A stretch of DNA of 64,000 nt from Phaenicophaeus curvirostris (lineage: Eukaryota; Chordata; Aves; Cuculiformes; Cuculidae): NCBI RefSeq assembly GCF_032191515.1, contig NC_091399.1:26201527-26265526 (forward strand), written 5' to 3'. A program made the position numbers and the translations under genes. Under the pieces are notes generated by a model. That model saw nothing but the letters and a program-made list of their open reading frames with translations, was not told where the DNA came from and searched no databases. Position 1 is the stretch's first letter; every line of letters begins with the position of its first letter. Positions 49,304 to 60,838 of the stretch are shown here, piece by piece.

Positions 49304-51933
49304 CCTGTTCTTGATTGTATGTAGAACCTACGGACAGTTTCTGTAAGCAGTCAAACTTCAGTTCACTCTGTAAAAGTTGCGTACCGATTACTGTATGAGT
49401 TTTCCCTGTAAGGTTTCAGCATCAACGCTCTCTCACTGACTTCCTACGCAGGTCCTTCCCCAGAGAAGGCAAATTCAGAGTTCCTTTCTTGATTCAAAGC
49501 TTTATCTCTCTGCATTACATTCTACTTCCATCTGTAACCTTTTCATTTTGAGGGGCCTTTGCAAACCAGACCGTGGGTTTTTTTAGCTGATTCTTTTCTT
49601 TAGACTCTGAATCTTCATTGTAGCGTTCTCTTTATTAAATGATGATGTGGTTCCCTGAAGGGCAGCTTAGACCTAAAAGCATGTTTATTTTCCCTTGCAC
49701 TTATTCCAGCTCATAAACATCTTCTAAAGTTAGCGATGTCCAAAACATTAAATTACCTTTCTGTTGAGTTTCTCTGCCATGGAAGATCATGTTCTCGGTG
49801 GAAAAAAGAGTCATTCTAATTGTTTATGAAATATAAAGAAACAATAGTTCATTTTCAAGACAATTTTTCCAAGGAAATTTCTGGGAGAAGTTATTTAATT
49901 GGTAAGCTCTTGTGAATGTTGTCTTCTAGTTTTTAAGCAGTAATTACGGTGCAGTCATTCCAGTGTGTGCTGATTAAAGTTCCCCCCCCGGAATTGCCAC
50001 TAAACAAGAAATCCTGACTAGGTAAAACTTATTTTTTCCCCACTCTGGTTTCTCCTCTTGTCATATTTACATGTTCTTTTTGCTGTTTCTAAAATGCTCT
50101 TGCTCTCGCCAAGTTGAGAAGGCACAGCCAAGGTTGTATCTTTCCTGCTGTGAGTAAAATAGGGTTGTTTTAGGGTAAGAAAATTAGAGGAGTTGAAAGT
50201 GTACATATCTGAGGAAAGTCTGATATTGCTCTATTCCTACTGTTATTACTGAAACAACTCTTGGGGATGTTCTTTATTTATGGACTGCTAAAGTAGTTAA
50301 TAATTTTGAGATTAGGCCTCCTTCTGATTGCCTGGCTGTTATATTTTATTTCAGGCTCTTTGTGTATTTTGTATTTTACTGAAGTTACTGAATTACTGGA
50401 TTTTTGTTGGGGTTTGTTGTTTGGGTTTTGCAAAAATCTGTCTTTACTTTTGGTATTTACCTAAGGGTCTTTCCTGTCAGTTAAAGGGATCTGTAAGAAA
50501 TGTGATAACACAAGCTTAAGTAACTGAGAGCACAGCAGAATTTTAGAAATAGAAGAAATTTTGGGGGGAGGGAACACTGGCTGAAGTCCCTTGATATTGG
50601 AGATCTTTATGTTCATCTTTCACTGTTTCTGGTTCCATTCCTGGTACAGCCAAGTAGCAGCTGTTCCTTTTTGCTCATTCCTTTTAGTGATTTCTCTTGC
50701 ATTTTCAAGTGTTTTTCCTTGCCTTCTTGTTTTTCCATTCTTTATTTCTGTTTTATTATGACGGTTCTCTGCTGTTTGTTAAATTAAGAAATTCCACTGA
50801 ATAATTGAAATCTAATTTGATTTAGTTATGCACGTAATAGAATTTATGATGCTTCATGTAACATCATTGTAGAGATAACTTTCATTATTGAAACTGCAAC
50901 TAGACTTGATTAATCTCTTCTCTTATTTGGCTCAGTTTATATTTCAAATTGTCAACTTCATGGAGAATTTGTCTTCTGTTCTATATAAAATCATTAGTAG
51001 GTTGAAAGTAAAGACAATTTCCAAAGGCTTTGGACATATATAATCTAAATATAAAAAGGTGTGGACACAGACGTGTGGGGAAACCTGTCAGCTTGTGTTC
51101 TTTTCATCGTGACATTTCCGAATTGTTAATATGAATATAAATTCACCTTTATGAAGTCAGTGGAGTATGAAGAAGGATTCAGTAACCACTGTTCTATAGT
51201 GATTTATGATGCTTCCATAGTGCTAGAAATTAAATGTGATTCCTGTTAACGTTTTTTCAGGGAATAGTTATGCATTGCCCGGAACTCTAGAGGCAGCTGA
51301 AAGCATTGTGTGGCTTTTGGATCCATAGATCTGTTTCTGTCTTTCTTATCAAAATTGCTTCAGTCCCACTATAACAAGCTCGTTTACGTTATTTCCCTTG
51401 GGTGAGGAATAGGTGTAATGTGAACTCTGGAAAGCATTCCACTCCTCTTGTGTAGAGGAAGGTTATTTAGGGATTTGGAGCCCCTGTGAGTTTTGAATTC
51501 TGCTCAGTTGATTAAAATTAAATAGCAGAAGTAACTATAGAATATATTTGACAACGCCCTTCATAATCCATTAGTTGCAGTGATATGTTTCACTACTTGT
51601 TTTCTTGTGTCTCTTCAAATATCTTCTGAGGTGTGGATGTCCTGACTCATGACTTTCTGTTGTGAATTCATTTACTTGCACATGTTTAGTGTGGTGCAGT
51701 GAATTGCTTAAAAATAACCAAGAAAGTTATTTAACATTTGAAACCTAAATTAGCATTTTTGTATTCTTAATTACTTTAGAGCATGCTGTTCTGTATGTAA
51801 AATTATAATTTTTAAAAATTTATAATTACTTCTTAACAAAGTTGTTATTCTTTATATGTCCTGTTGTGTTCCTCTTAATTTTTAATGAAATAATTTAAAT
51901 GTTTTATTGATATCTTTGTCTTTTTCTCAACAG

Positions 51934-52090
51934 TTTTCAAAGTCTTGTTAATGTTATGATGTAAACTAGTAAAAAGGTGTTTGGACTACGTCATGGATAT
52001 CGACGATGATGACTGATATTATTCGAGTGGCGCAGTAAGAGTCTGCAGTATGAAATGTCAGAAGTTTATATTTATTCTAGTTTTGCAATG
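51934..52090 (+). other. ZZZ3: ZZZ3 non-coding leader exon with many uAUGs
   Basis: The acceptor is TTTTTCTCAACAG (51921-51933) and the donor is GCAATG|GTAAGT (52090/52091). Both are strong and 157 bases apart, with stops in all frames. The exon lies between the CpG island and the first coding exon on the same strand, so it is read as a 5' UTR exon. It contains nine ATGs (51951, 51956, 51959, 51993, 52006, 52009, 52050, 52055, 52088) forming several short uORFs. These include a start-stop ATG-TAA at 51959-51964 and MDIDDDD at 51993-52016. It may be an optional exon. Confidence 0.7.
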
Positions 52091-54446
52091 GTAAGTCTTT
52101 TTGCATTTTGTACTAAGTAAATAACTTCTAAACCATTTTTTAACTTGCAAGGTGTATTTCTTTAGAAAGTATCATATCAGCAAGTCAGTAAAGATTTTTG
52201 TGGAGTTCAGCCATAGTTATTCACCGAAGTGTACACTGGAATTTGGTTTAATTTATTTTATTGGTATTCATTTCAAATGTCACTTCCTCATCCTTATGTG
52301 TGCTAGCCTGAACTAGAACAACCTAGGTGAAGTGGAATGTCTAAATGACCCTGTTTTTCATGTTTGGGTTCAACCCAAATGCGATCACTCTTTTAGAGCT
52401 TGTGTGTAAACGGAGTGAATATACTGGCAAGCTTGTCCATGTGGAAAATAGGTATGAACAACCATTATGGACAACACAGTTACATGGTTTTTTTCCTTCT
52501 TCAACTCACCTTCTGATGTGTTGTCCACTTGCTCTTTGTCACCTTATTTATTTTTTAAGATAGAGCTCATTGGCCATCTCACACTTTGTTCTGCTTTATT
52601 AAAAGAACAGAATGGAAGTTGATACAACAGCAGTTCTTTACCTGAGTCTCCAGGAATGCAAACATTGCACTTTTCTAGCCGTTCACGTAAGGCAGTGGAA
52701 ATAGCTACAGGCTGGAGGGTTGGAGCAGCACAAATGCAACATCTGAAAGTTCTTCTTTGTAATTGTCTCTTCTTCGTTACACAAAATGATGTGCTCTCTG
52801 ATACAGTTGTATCTGAACTATACCAAGCAATACTTTCAGGAAACCTTACTTTCATTAGGAAATACTACTTGCATTATGAATATACATAAACACACAATAT
52901 AGTAATTACTGTTGATTGTCAAACAGAATTGTATAACTCAAGACATGTACTCCTCTTGTTCTCTTCTCTCTTTTTTTGCTCTAGAACCATCTGCCACCCA
53001 AATAGTAGGTTTGTCACAATTTATGCTCTTTTTATCCTCGCTCCTTTGCTGAAGATAAAAGACAGCTATTGAAACAATTTTCCTCCATTTATCGTTTTAA
53101 GCATTTCTAAGTAATGTGTTAGAGGTTTGAATCCATGCTTAAAATTTTAAGTCTTCACATCTTATGTCAGTTGAACAGGTTTGTGTGATCTGGAATTTGG
53201 GTAGATGGAAAAGGGAAGGTGTGCCATTAGGTACAAATGTGAATCTGTTCATTATTGTGGATATTATGACAGGTTTGAAGTGATAAGCAGTTTGACATGT
53301 TGAATTTTTAAAAGATGAAATGAATAGAAGGATAAGAGTGAATTGTTTTCTATTAAAAATGTTATTTTGAGGTTGGGTAAGCCGAATACTGCTATATTTC
53401 ACCCTGAACCCTGAAATAAACTCTCAAGTCGGACCTTTTAAACTTAGCTTTGAGTCTGAATTTACTGAAATCCAATGTAGGTGATGATTCATCTCATGAA
53501 CTATGTGAAAAGTTAAAAAGTGGAGAAGACTTGGGAAAGAGCCTTTCAGTATCTCAGAGATTACTGAGAAGATAGAGCCAGGCTTTTTGTTGATGTTAAT
53601 GATGCAGAAACAGGGAGGCACCACCTAAGTAGTAGAAAATACATTTTCACTGTATGGGCAATTAAACACTGGAACAGGTTGCCCAGAGAAGTTATGGAGT
53701 ATCTGTACTTGGAGCTTTTCAAGACCCAGCTGGACAGTGTCCTGTCTAACTAAAACTGAATTTAGTCTTGATATTCATTTGAGCAGGAGGTTGCAGTAGA
53801 TTGCTTCTCAAAGTCCATTCCAACTTGAATGATTTTTATGATTCTGATTCAGGCATATTGCTTTATTTATTTTTTGCTGTTAATGACTGTAGCTGTTTTT
53901 TACTGGTATGATTTTACTTATGTTCTTAATACTCTGTTAAATTAGAATTACAATTCTGTTTAGTTATTTAGAAGTGATTTGGTTTTGTTTTAAGTGACAA
54001 GTAAGCAAGCAAATAGGATTTTAATGATTTCCTTGTTAGTATGTACTGGAAACTAGGGTATTACAAATGTGATTTGATAACTCTTATTTGACCAGACAAA
54101 CCTAAATAGTAATACCAATACATCATATGTGCAATACATAAAATAGGGTATTTTAGTGACTAGAGCATAACTGGAACATTCAGCCTTACATAAGGCATAA
54201 ATATGAACAACATTCATGCACAAGTACTAAAGCCAGAACAACTGCAAATACAAAGTCAGCTGCTGATGGAAAACATTCTTAATGCCCTAAAGAAATAGCA
54301 CAGAAAAAAGTGGTATTAATACCAAGCGTAGGCATGTTGAGTTTTACATTAGGAACGTTTGTGACAATACATTCTTTCAATTTGCTGTGCCTGTCGGTGT
54401 CTTAATATATATTTTTCCTGACCATTTTGTTTATATTTTTTTTAAG
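52091..54446 (+). other. ZZZ3: ZZZ3 intron before the first coding exon
   Basis: About 2.36 kb of AT-rich intron. It contains one old CR1 copy (about 53540-53850) and otherwise only short open frames on both strands without recognisable domains. Confidence 0.75.
53540..53850 (+). mobile_element. Old CR1 LINE fragment
   Basis: Reads TTTTCACTGTATGGGCAATTAAA, ACACTGGAACAGGTTGCCCAG and AAGACCCAGCTGGACAGTGT, then AAGTCCATTCCAACTTGAATG and TTTTATGATTCTGATTC. This is the CR1 ORF2 C-terminus and 3' UTR on the + strand, with many substitutions. The left boundary is approximate. Confidence 0.85.
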
Positions 54447-54497
54447 GTTTCCCAGTGAGTGGATCATGATGAACATACTTTAGGGACTTGCCATAGT
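54447..54497 (+). other. ZZZ3: ZZZ3 5' UTR part of the first coding exon, with a uORF
   Basis: Two acceptors 9 bases apart are possible: TTTTTTTTAAG (exon from 54447) and TTTCCCAG (exon from 54456). A short uORF (ATG at 54466, second ATG 54469, TAG 54481-54483) ends 14 bases before the main start. Some uORFs of the preceding exon would terminate here. Confidence 0.65.
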
Positions 54498-56008
54498 ATG
54501 GCTGCTTCTCGATCTACTCGTGTGACAAGATCTACAGTGGGTTTAAATGGTTTAGATGAAAACTTCTGTGGTAGAACATTAAGAAACCGTAGTATTGCTC
54601 ATCCAGAGGAAGTTTCACCCCATCCTCAAATACGATCGAGGTCACCAAAGAAGAGGCCAGAGTCTGTGCAAACTCAGAAGGGAAGTAACGGTGGGAGAAC
54701 TACTGATTTGAAACAACAGAGTGCCCGGGAATCATGGGTGAGCCCTAGAAAGAGAGGGCTGTCTACTTCGGAAAAAGATAATGTTGATAAACAAACTGTG
54801 GAAAACTGTGAAAAAAAACAAGCGGAAGCTGTTTCACCAGTTTTGAAAAGAATTAAGCGCTGTCTGCGTTCAGAGGCACCCAACAGTTCAGAAGAAGACT
54901 TGCCTACTAAAACAGAGAAGGAATCATTGGAGCATAAAAGCTTAGTGTCGGACAATGATGCAGTCTCCACGGGGACTAAGCGAGCTTGTCGATGTCTTAT
55001 ATTGGATGATTGTGACAAAAGGGAAGTTAAAAAGGTGAATGTCTGTGCAGAAGGATTTAATAATTCTGCAATAGTTGATGAGTTTGCAGGCTATCAGACT
55101 GTCAATGGAGTTGGTGAGAGAGACTCAAATTCTCTTAACTGTGATGACTGTCAGCTTGATGGGAACACTAAGCAAAACAGTGCTGGTTCCTGTACGCCCA
55201 AGGACAAAACTGTAGCAGAAAACGGAAACTCATTTGCCCATCCTTCCTTGTTGCTAAACAGCAGCAAGGAGGACGGTGTTGTAGACCATTATGTGCCTTG
55301 CACAAACTCTCAAGAACAGGTAAAGTTAGAGGACCACAACATAATAAATGACTGCTTGCCTGAGGAGCATGCAAATCAGGCAGATGAGCCAGCTACAGGG
55401 TCCTTTTCTGAAATCCAGTCATCTTTGTTAAGGGATTCGGAGGAGGAGGTAGATGTTGTAGGAGATAGTAGTGCCTCTAAGGAACAGTGTGCTGAAAACA
55501 CCAATAGCAACCCGAATACTCATCATGACAGTGCATCAATCTCAGGTGAACCTGAACCACATTCTTCAGTGCTGGACTGTGTTTCAGCTCAAATGGCAAC
55601 TCTGTCGGAACTTCAAGAACACAGATATACTTTGAGAACTTCACCACGAAGGGCTGCCCCTGCCAGAAGTAGCCCTACTAAAACTAACTCTCCTTGTAGA
55701 GAAAATGGACAGGTTGAGGAAAATAATCTTAGTCCCACTGAAAAGAATGTCCCTGTAGGTATTAATAATATCAATGGATCTCCCAAAAAGGCTGAAGAAA
55801 TTAAACAGAATGAGAAAGAGAGAAATAGTAATACAGGAGATCATGGGAGTGATGGACTAAGAAAGCCACTTGCTGAGGCTAGGCTTGTTGCTGGATACGT
55901 ACCATCTGCCAAAGAGAGTGCCAACATCCACACTGCAGAGGATGAGGAGGAAGAGCCTGATGTGTATTACTTTGAATCAGATCATGTGGCATTGAAACAC
56001 AACAAAGA
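54498..56008 (+). CDS. ZZZ3: ZZZ3, ZZ-type zinc finger protein 3, first coding exon
   Basis: ZZZ3 is a subunit of the ATAC histone acetyltransferase complex whose ZZ finger reads the histone H3 tail (established knowledge). The start at 54498 gives MAASRSTRVTRSTVGLNGLDE, the N-terminus of the human protein; ATG has A at -3 and G at +4. Upstream codons in the same frame lack an ATG. The exon encodes 503 residues plus two bases and ends AAA GA|GTATGT. It covers the disordered N-terminal half: SP-basic motifs (SPKKRPE, SPRKRG, SPVLKRIKR, TSPRRA), an acidic patch (DSEEEVDVVGDSSASKEQ), and at the end EEEEPDVYYFESDHVALKHNK, which in human leads into the coiled coil. The SANT/Myb-like and ZZ domains are on later exons outside the window. 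Similarity to the human protein runs the whole length with small indels. Confidence 0.96.
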
Positions 56009-58466
56009 GTATGTGTAACTATGGTAACCATGAATTCTGCTTTTGTTTCTTACCAGAAATATATAAATTAATACATATTTAAAGTACTTGAACAGAAAGT
56101 TATAATTTTCATACTCTTCAGCCTTCATTTTTCTTCCTTGTTTCTCCCTCAAACAAAATTAAACTCTATTTAATATGCAGTATGGTACAGCAATGTGGTT
56201 TATACTTTTCTAGCAATAGGAATTCTTTAGCCAGAACTTGTTTGCTTTTTTTTAAAAAACACATCTGTTACCTCTTTTTTCTAAAAATCCTGAGCTGGAA
56301 ACAAACCCAAAGGAATTGCAAGCCTTAATTAGAGTTCAGTTATTTATCAGCTATCCAGTAGTCACAGCACATGCAGCTTAAGAAATTATCATTCTATTTT
56401 ATGTAGAATATAAGGTTAGATACCTGTTTTCAGAGTGTCATGGGAAAGAATTATCCTTATTGTGTTAAGGAGATAAATCGATCAAATGCAGTAATTTGAG
56501 AACTTTTTCCAGAAAATATTCTGTCTACATTGCTGTTTATATTCATTAAATGTAAATATATACATGTCTTAATTGTTATTAGAGAAGGAGTACTAACTTG
56601 TTTTTGTATTTATCATCTGAATGTCTTTAAGTAGAATTGCAGTAATCGTAGACATAAGGTAACTGTGAAAGAGAATTTCTGGAAACAGGAGGGCAGTTTT
56701 CTCAGTGAAAGAAGTTTTACATGTAGAAAATAATAGCTCAGCAACCAGTTTTTATTGCAGTCTTTGTAATGCTACTTTGACTTGTGTGTTTCACTGTTTA
56801 GTAAATGCTCTAGATTTTGTTGCGTTGTACTGAAAGGCCAAATGCAGGTGATCTTCAGTTTGCTTCATCTGAAGAGTTAAACTGCTGCTTGGAGTTTCTG
56901 TAAATGGTCACAGCACAATTATTATGAATATGGGGCACAAGACAGCGGTGATTGTTTAATCCAGCAGGAATTTGACTGGTGTTCTTGGTATTAGAGTTAT
57001 TTTGATAATGGCGTTTTGTTCAATATTGGATAAAGTTAAGGCCAGGATTCTCTTCTAGACTGAGGAAGAGTAATTTCTGCTTTTCTGGAGAGAAACATGC
57101 TACTGAGGGTAGTGTTAGCTGGATCTTTTTCTCGTTTTAAAAATGTTGATGGAAGATTATGGGCTTTCTTCATTTGATGTTTTTGTTTATATTTGCAAGG
57201 AAATAAATCTAATATTCTGATGATTTGGCATGGTAATAGGACCCTTCTAAAGAACTTCAGTCAATATTTTGATGTTTGAATGCATTTGTCCCTTATGTAG
57301 AACTTTGTTGTTCAAGAGTGAATGGATTACAGTGCTCTACATCATCTTTCAAATTGTAAACGTGTCAGAGTTCATTAGGGGATGCTTATAAGTCATGCAC
57401 TATGGTTCTTGAATAGTATCTTAATTACGCCCTTGTTTAATCTCATTCAGTGCTAATTTTGTAAAATGTTGAACTAGAAGAAAAACCCAAAAGTTTTAGC
57501 AGAAATATCCTCATTAATCAGATGCAAAGAATTCCAGGGTTCCCATGCTGTCAGGTAAAGGACACTGGCTCTGCCAGCAGTGTTTCATGATAACTGTGCA
57601 AATCTTCTGCTTAGCAGGTCTTCAAATGGCACACAGCTTTGTTTTTATGTCCTTCATCAGTTTATGATTAAACTTGTCTTTGTGGATGATTTTTTTTGTG
57701 GTTAGTAGTTCTACTCTCTTTTAAAAGCAAATTCAGAAAAACATTAGCATCTTGGCTAAGTTGAGGACACAGATTTCTCCAGGAATGCATTAATATCATT
57801 TTTTGAATGTTCCATAGCAGGGTAAAAAAAGTGATATTCCTCTGTGTTGCAGAATCAATTTGATATGTCTGTAAACTTGGGTTATTTCTTGTTACATTAC
57901 ACAGCCTGATGGCGTACACATCCATTCAGCTGATTTTCACTCTCCAAGAAATTACTGTAACATTGATAAAATATAAATACACCAAAATCTTCAGCAGGTG
58001 TTGATCAGACTTCCTATAAGAAAAGAACCTACCTGTATATTGTGGTATTTTTGCATGAATTTTACTGGTTTTTTGAATGTTGTCATGTTTAAACAACATT
58101 CATTTATTGATACTTAGGGGAAAACTGGATGATGTAATAAGAAAAATAATCATCACAGAAAGCAATAGTGGAGTATTATTATTCAGAGAGAAGGGGGAAA
58201 GGATGGATGTTCCACTGTGTCTTTAATAAAATGGATCTCCTCTACAAAGAGAGATCCAAGACCTCCAAACAGGAATTTTTATTCTCAGTACATTTTTCCC
58301 TGTGCCCAGGGTTTCATTTAGTGCCCTTTTTCCTTTTTCTTCTTCTCTACTCATGCTCTTTGCAGATTTGCACTGTTTGGCAGATATTAGGTTGCATGAG
58401 GGAAGTCTTTATTAACTCTGAGTTCTAGATGGAAATGTGATTGAGGAATTGAGTTTTCATATACAT

Positions 58467-58603
58467 ATAGAATCGTAGAATGATTTGAGTTGGAAGGGAT
58501 TATCCAGTTCCACCCCCCTGCCGGGACACCTCCCACTGGACCAGGCTGCTCCAAGCCCCATCCAACCTGCCCCTGAACACCTCCAGGGATGGAACAGCAT
58601 TAT
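58467..58603 (-). mobile_element. CR1 LINE 3' fragment
   Basis: The + strand reads AGAATCGTAGAATGATTTGA, GTTGGAAGGGATTATCCAGT, GCCGGGACACCTCCCACTGG and AACACCTCCAGGGATGGAAC. This is the reverse complement of a CR1 3' end. The subfamily differs from the 35 and 40 kb copies. Confidence 0.92.
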
Positions 58604-60767
58604 AGTGTATTTCTAGGATCCTGTAAACTGTGGAGAGCTTTATAGGAACCACTCAGGCCTTTAGTTCCCACTGAAATATAAGAATTACGCATGAGCTCTT
58701 GCCTACAGGCATTCAGCTGCAAGAGCGAGGACCTTGTGTTTGTTGAGTAAATAGATATTTTAATATCTTTGGTTTCATTTATTCCTTTACGATATTTAAA
58801 AATCATAGGACCTGTACTGACATTTAAACTGAAAACAGATTAAAGAGAAATATTTTAATAATCACTTCAAACCCAGTCTTGTGAATTCTTACCCTCTATG
58901 GGTTATGTTGTTGCAGAGGCCTTGGAAAGACAGGGCACCATGAGGGATAATTAATATGTAATGGACAACTCATAATAATACTGTGAATGTCTTTGTATGC
59001 ACTTGTAGTATTATATGAATGTGAGAAATTTCCTGTGGTACAGGTTTTGTATTTTATTCAGTCACAAATGTTTCTGTCTAATGAGTCAGATTAGAAGTGT
59101 TATCTATGAAAGTTCATCTTACTGCACTTGACCTGATAGCACAGGATCTGTTGCACCTTGCCTTACTGATTATTTGAGAACTGCCTTAAACAGAGTCTTC
59201 TTAAAGTGTAATTCTAAAGTAAATTCTAAAGTCTTTTTCACTAAGGTAAACTTCTTATTTTACCCGTACCTTGTTTTTTCCTTAACTGGATGACAATTAA
59301 ACATTAAATTATCGTTTTTGTAATTTATCCCTATGTATTCAGATATATTTCTCAGAATTAAGGTCAAATTTATCGCACAGTATGAATTTATTTTAGTCAG
59401 TCATAATCTAACTTTCCTTTGTAGTGACGTCATGTAGCTATGAGTAGCTGATACTATAGGAAAAAGTGATCCTCCTGCATTACTTTTAAGGACACCTTTG
59501 TCTTCGTCTCATTTTCCTATGTGACATGGAGATTTAATCTGAGGAGACTTTGATTGTTACGTGTTTCATGTTAAGGAAAAGAAGGAATTGGTGTAAATCA
59601 AGTTGCTTTTTGTAGCAGCAGATTTTAATCAATACTGAGGGCGAGAATGCTATGAGATGGCAACTGTTTTGTAACTGTAACTGCCGAATACTTCATGGAA
59701 TGTCATCAACAGAAAAAAATTGCTGAAATATACATTTTTAGTGTTGAAGAACAATAGAAGTTAAGATTTTTTTTAAAATGCACATATGCCAAATATGTGA
59801 GATTATGTTGTGTTTTAATTAATCCTTTGTTCCATGAGAGTAGTGTGGCATACAGTGATATTTTTGTTAAAGTACCTATTAATGTAAAATTTAAATATGT
59901 GAAAAATTGGTGCTTCTTTCAGAGAACAGTTTCCACTGCCTGTTAGATTGGTCTGTGTTCTTAGTAAGTAACAAAAAATTAAGTCAGCTTTAAGTAAAAA
60001 TCTCGTTTCACTTAGATGTTGAATGCTGCAACTGCTTCACCTACAAAGTAGAAATGTAACAAATCAGTTGAAAACTTCTGATAAGAGTTTTTCGTCAACT
60101 ACAATTTGGTATCACAGATAACTGTGTTATTAAAATGGGTTGTGAGAGTGTAATGGGCATGCAACCATGTATATGAAATCCCTGTTTACATTTTACACCA
60201 GCTTAATATTTTAAGTATTTTGACTTTTTTTACAGGGAGTGTTTTTATTTTATTGTGTTTTAGAAGCTTATTTCTGTTTAAAAATAACTTACCAATGGAA
60301 AAGTTACAAGGGACACAAAATTATTGTGGGACTGAAAATTAGAAGTATTTTTGTAATTGTAGAGTCATGTTTTGTAATTATATAAACTAGTTGGTGTACT
60401 CTAAGTAATGGAGTTCTTGTTTTGCAAGAGAATGTTTTGCGCATGTCCTGTATCTGCTTTTCTGTCTCTGGTAACAGACTTACTCTAGGAGCCATCACGT
60501 CAACTACATTTGTCAAACTGTTTTCTTTCTCTGAATATAGTTTTCTTGCTGTCAACTGCAGCGCAAACCTAGTGAGCAGCACTATTAAACACAGTGCAGC
60601 CCTCATCCTAAGTGAGGCAGCCTGTGGAAAGCCAAGGTTGATTTCTTTTGGATAGGTGTCCTTTGCTCTCTGAATTCTCTTCTCTCCCGATTTGCCTGAA
60701 ACCTGCTTTGTTTGTTCTGCCTGCACTCTCATCTCCACAAGTCCTCAGTTGCAGCATCAAATATCCA

Positions 60768-60838
60768 TTTGATAGGAATGGTTGGACTCGATGATCCGGT
60801 GGGTCTCTTCCAACCTGGTTATTCTATGATTCTATGAT
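60768..60838 (+). mobile_element. CR1 LINE, extremely 5'-truncated young copy
   Basis: TTTGATAGGAATGGTTGGAC, TCGATGATCCGGTGGGTCTC, then TTCCAACCTGGTTATTCTATG and a second GATTCTATG. It is almost identical to the terminal 70 bases of the long copies at 35 and 40 kb, inserted in the opposite orientation. Confidence 0.93.

Larger units (their letters stand above)
24420..51933 (+). other. ZZZ3: ZZZ3 intron 1
   Basis: About 27.5 kb from the exon 1a donor to the acceptor CTCAACAG at 51933. It holds the CR1 copies listed separately, two inverted repeats and an antisense ORF pair. Unlisted stretches (25.7-29.4, 30.1-33.4, 41.2-43.4, 43.5-47.4 and 49.3-51.9 kb) are AT-rich with scattered short open frames, and I see no supported gene in them. 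Confidence 0.65.

Noticed and set aside
54459..54497. N-terminal extension of ZZZ3 by 13 residues
   Set aside because: The frame is open but begins with GTG, lies close to the splice acceptor and has no counterpart in the human protein. The ATG at 54498 has a strong context and matches the known N-terminus.
59930..59970. CTTTCAG followed by an open stretch as a possible next ZZZ3 exon
   Set aside because: The translation in the required phase does not resemble the expected DYQRLLQTIAVLEAQR segment.
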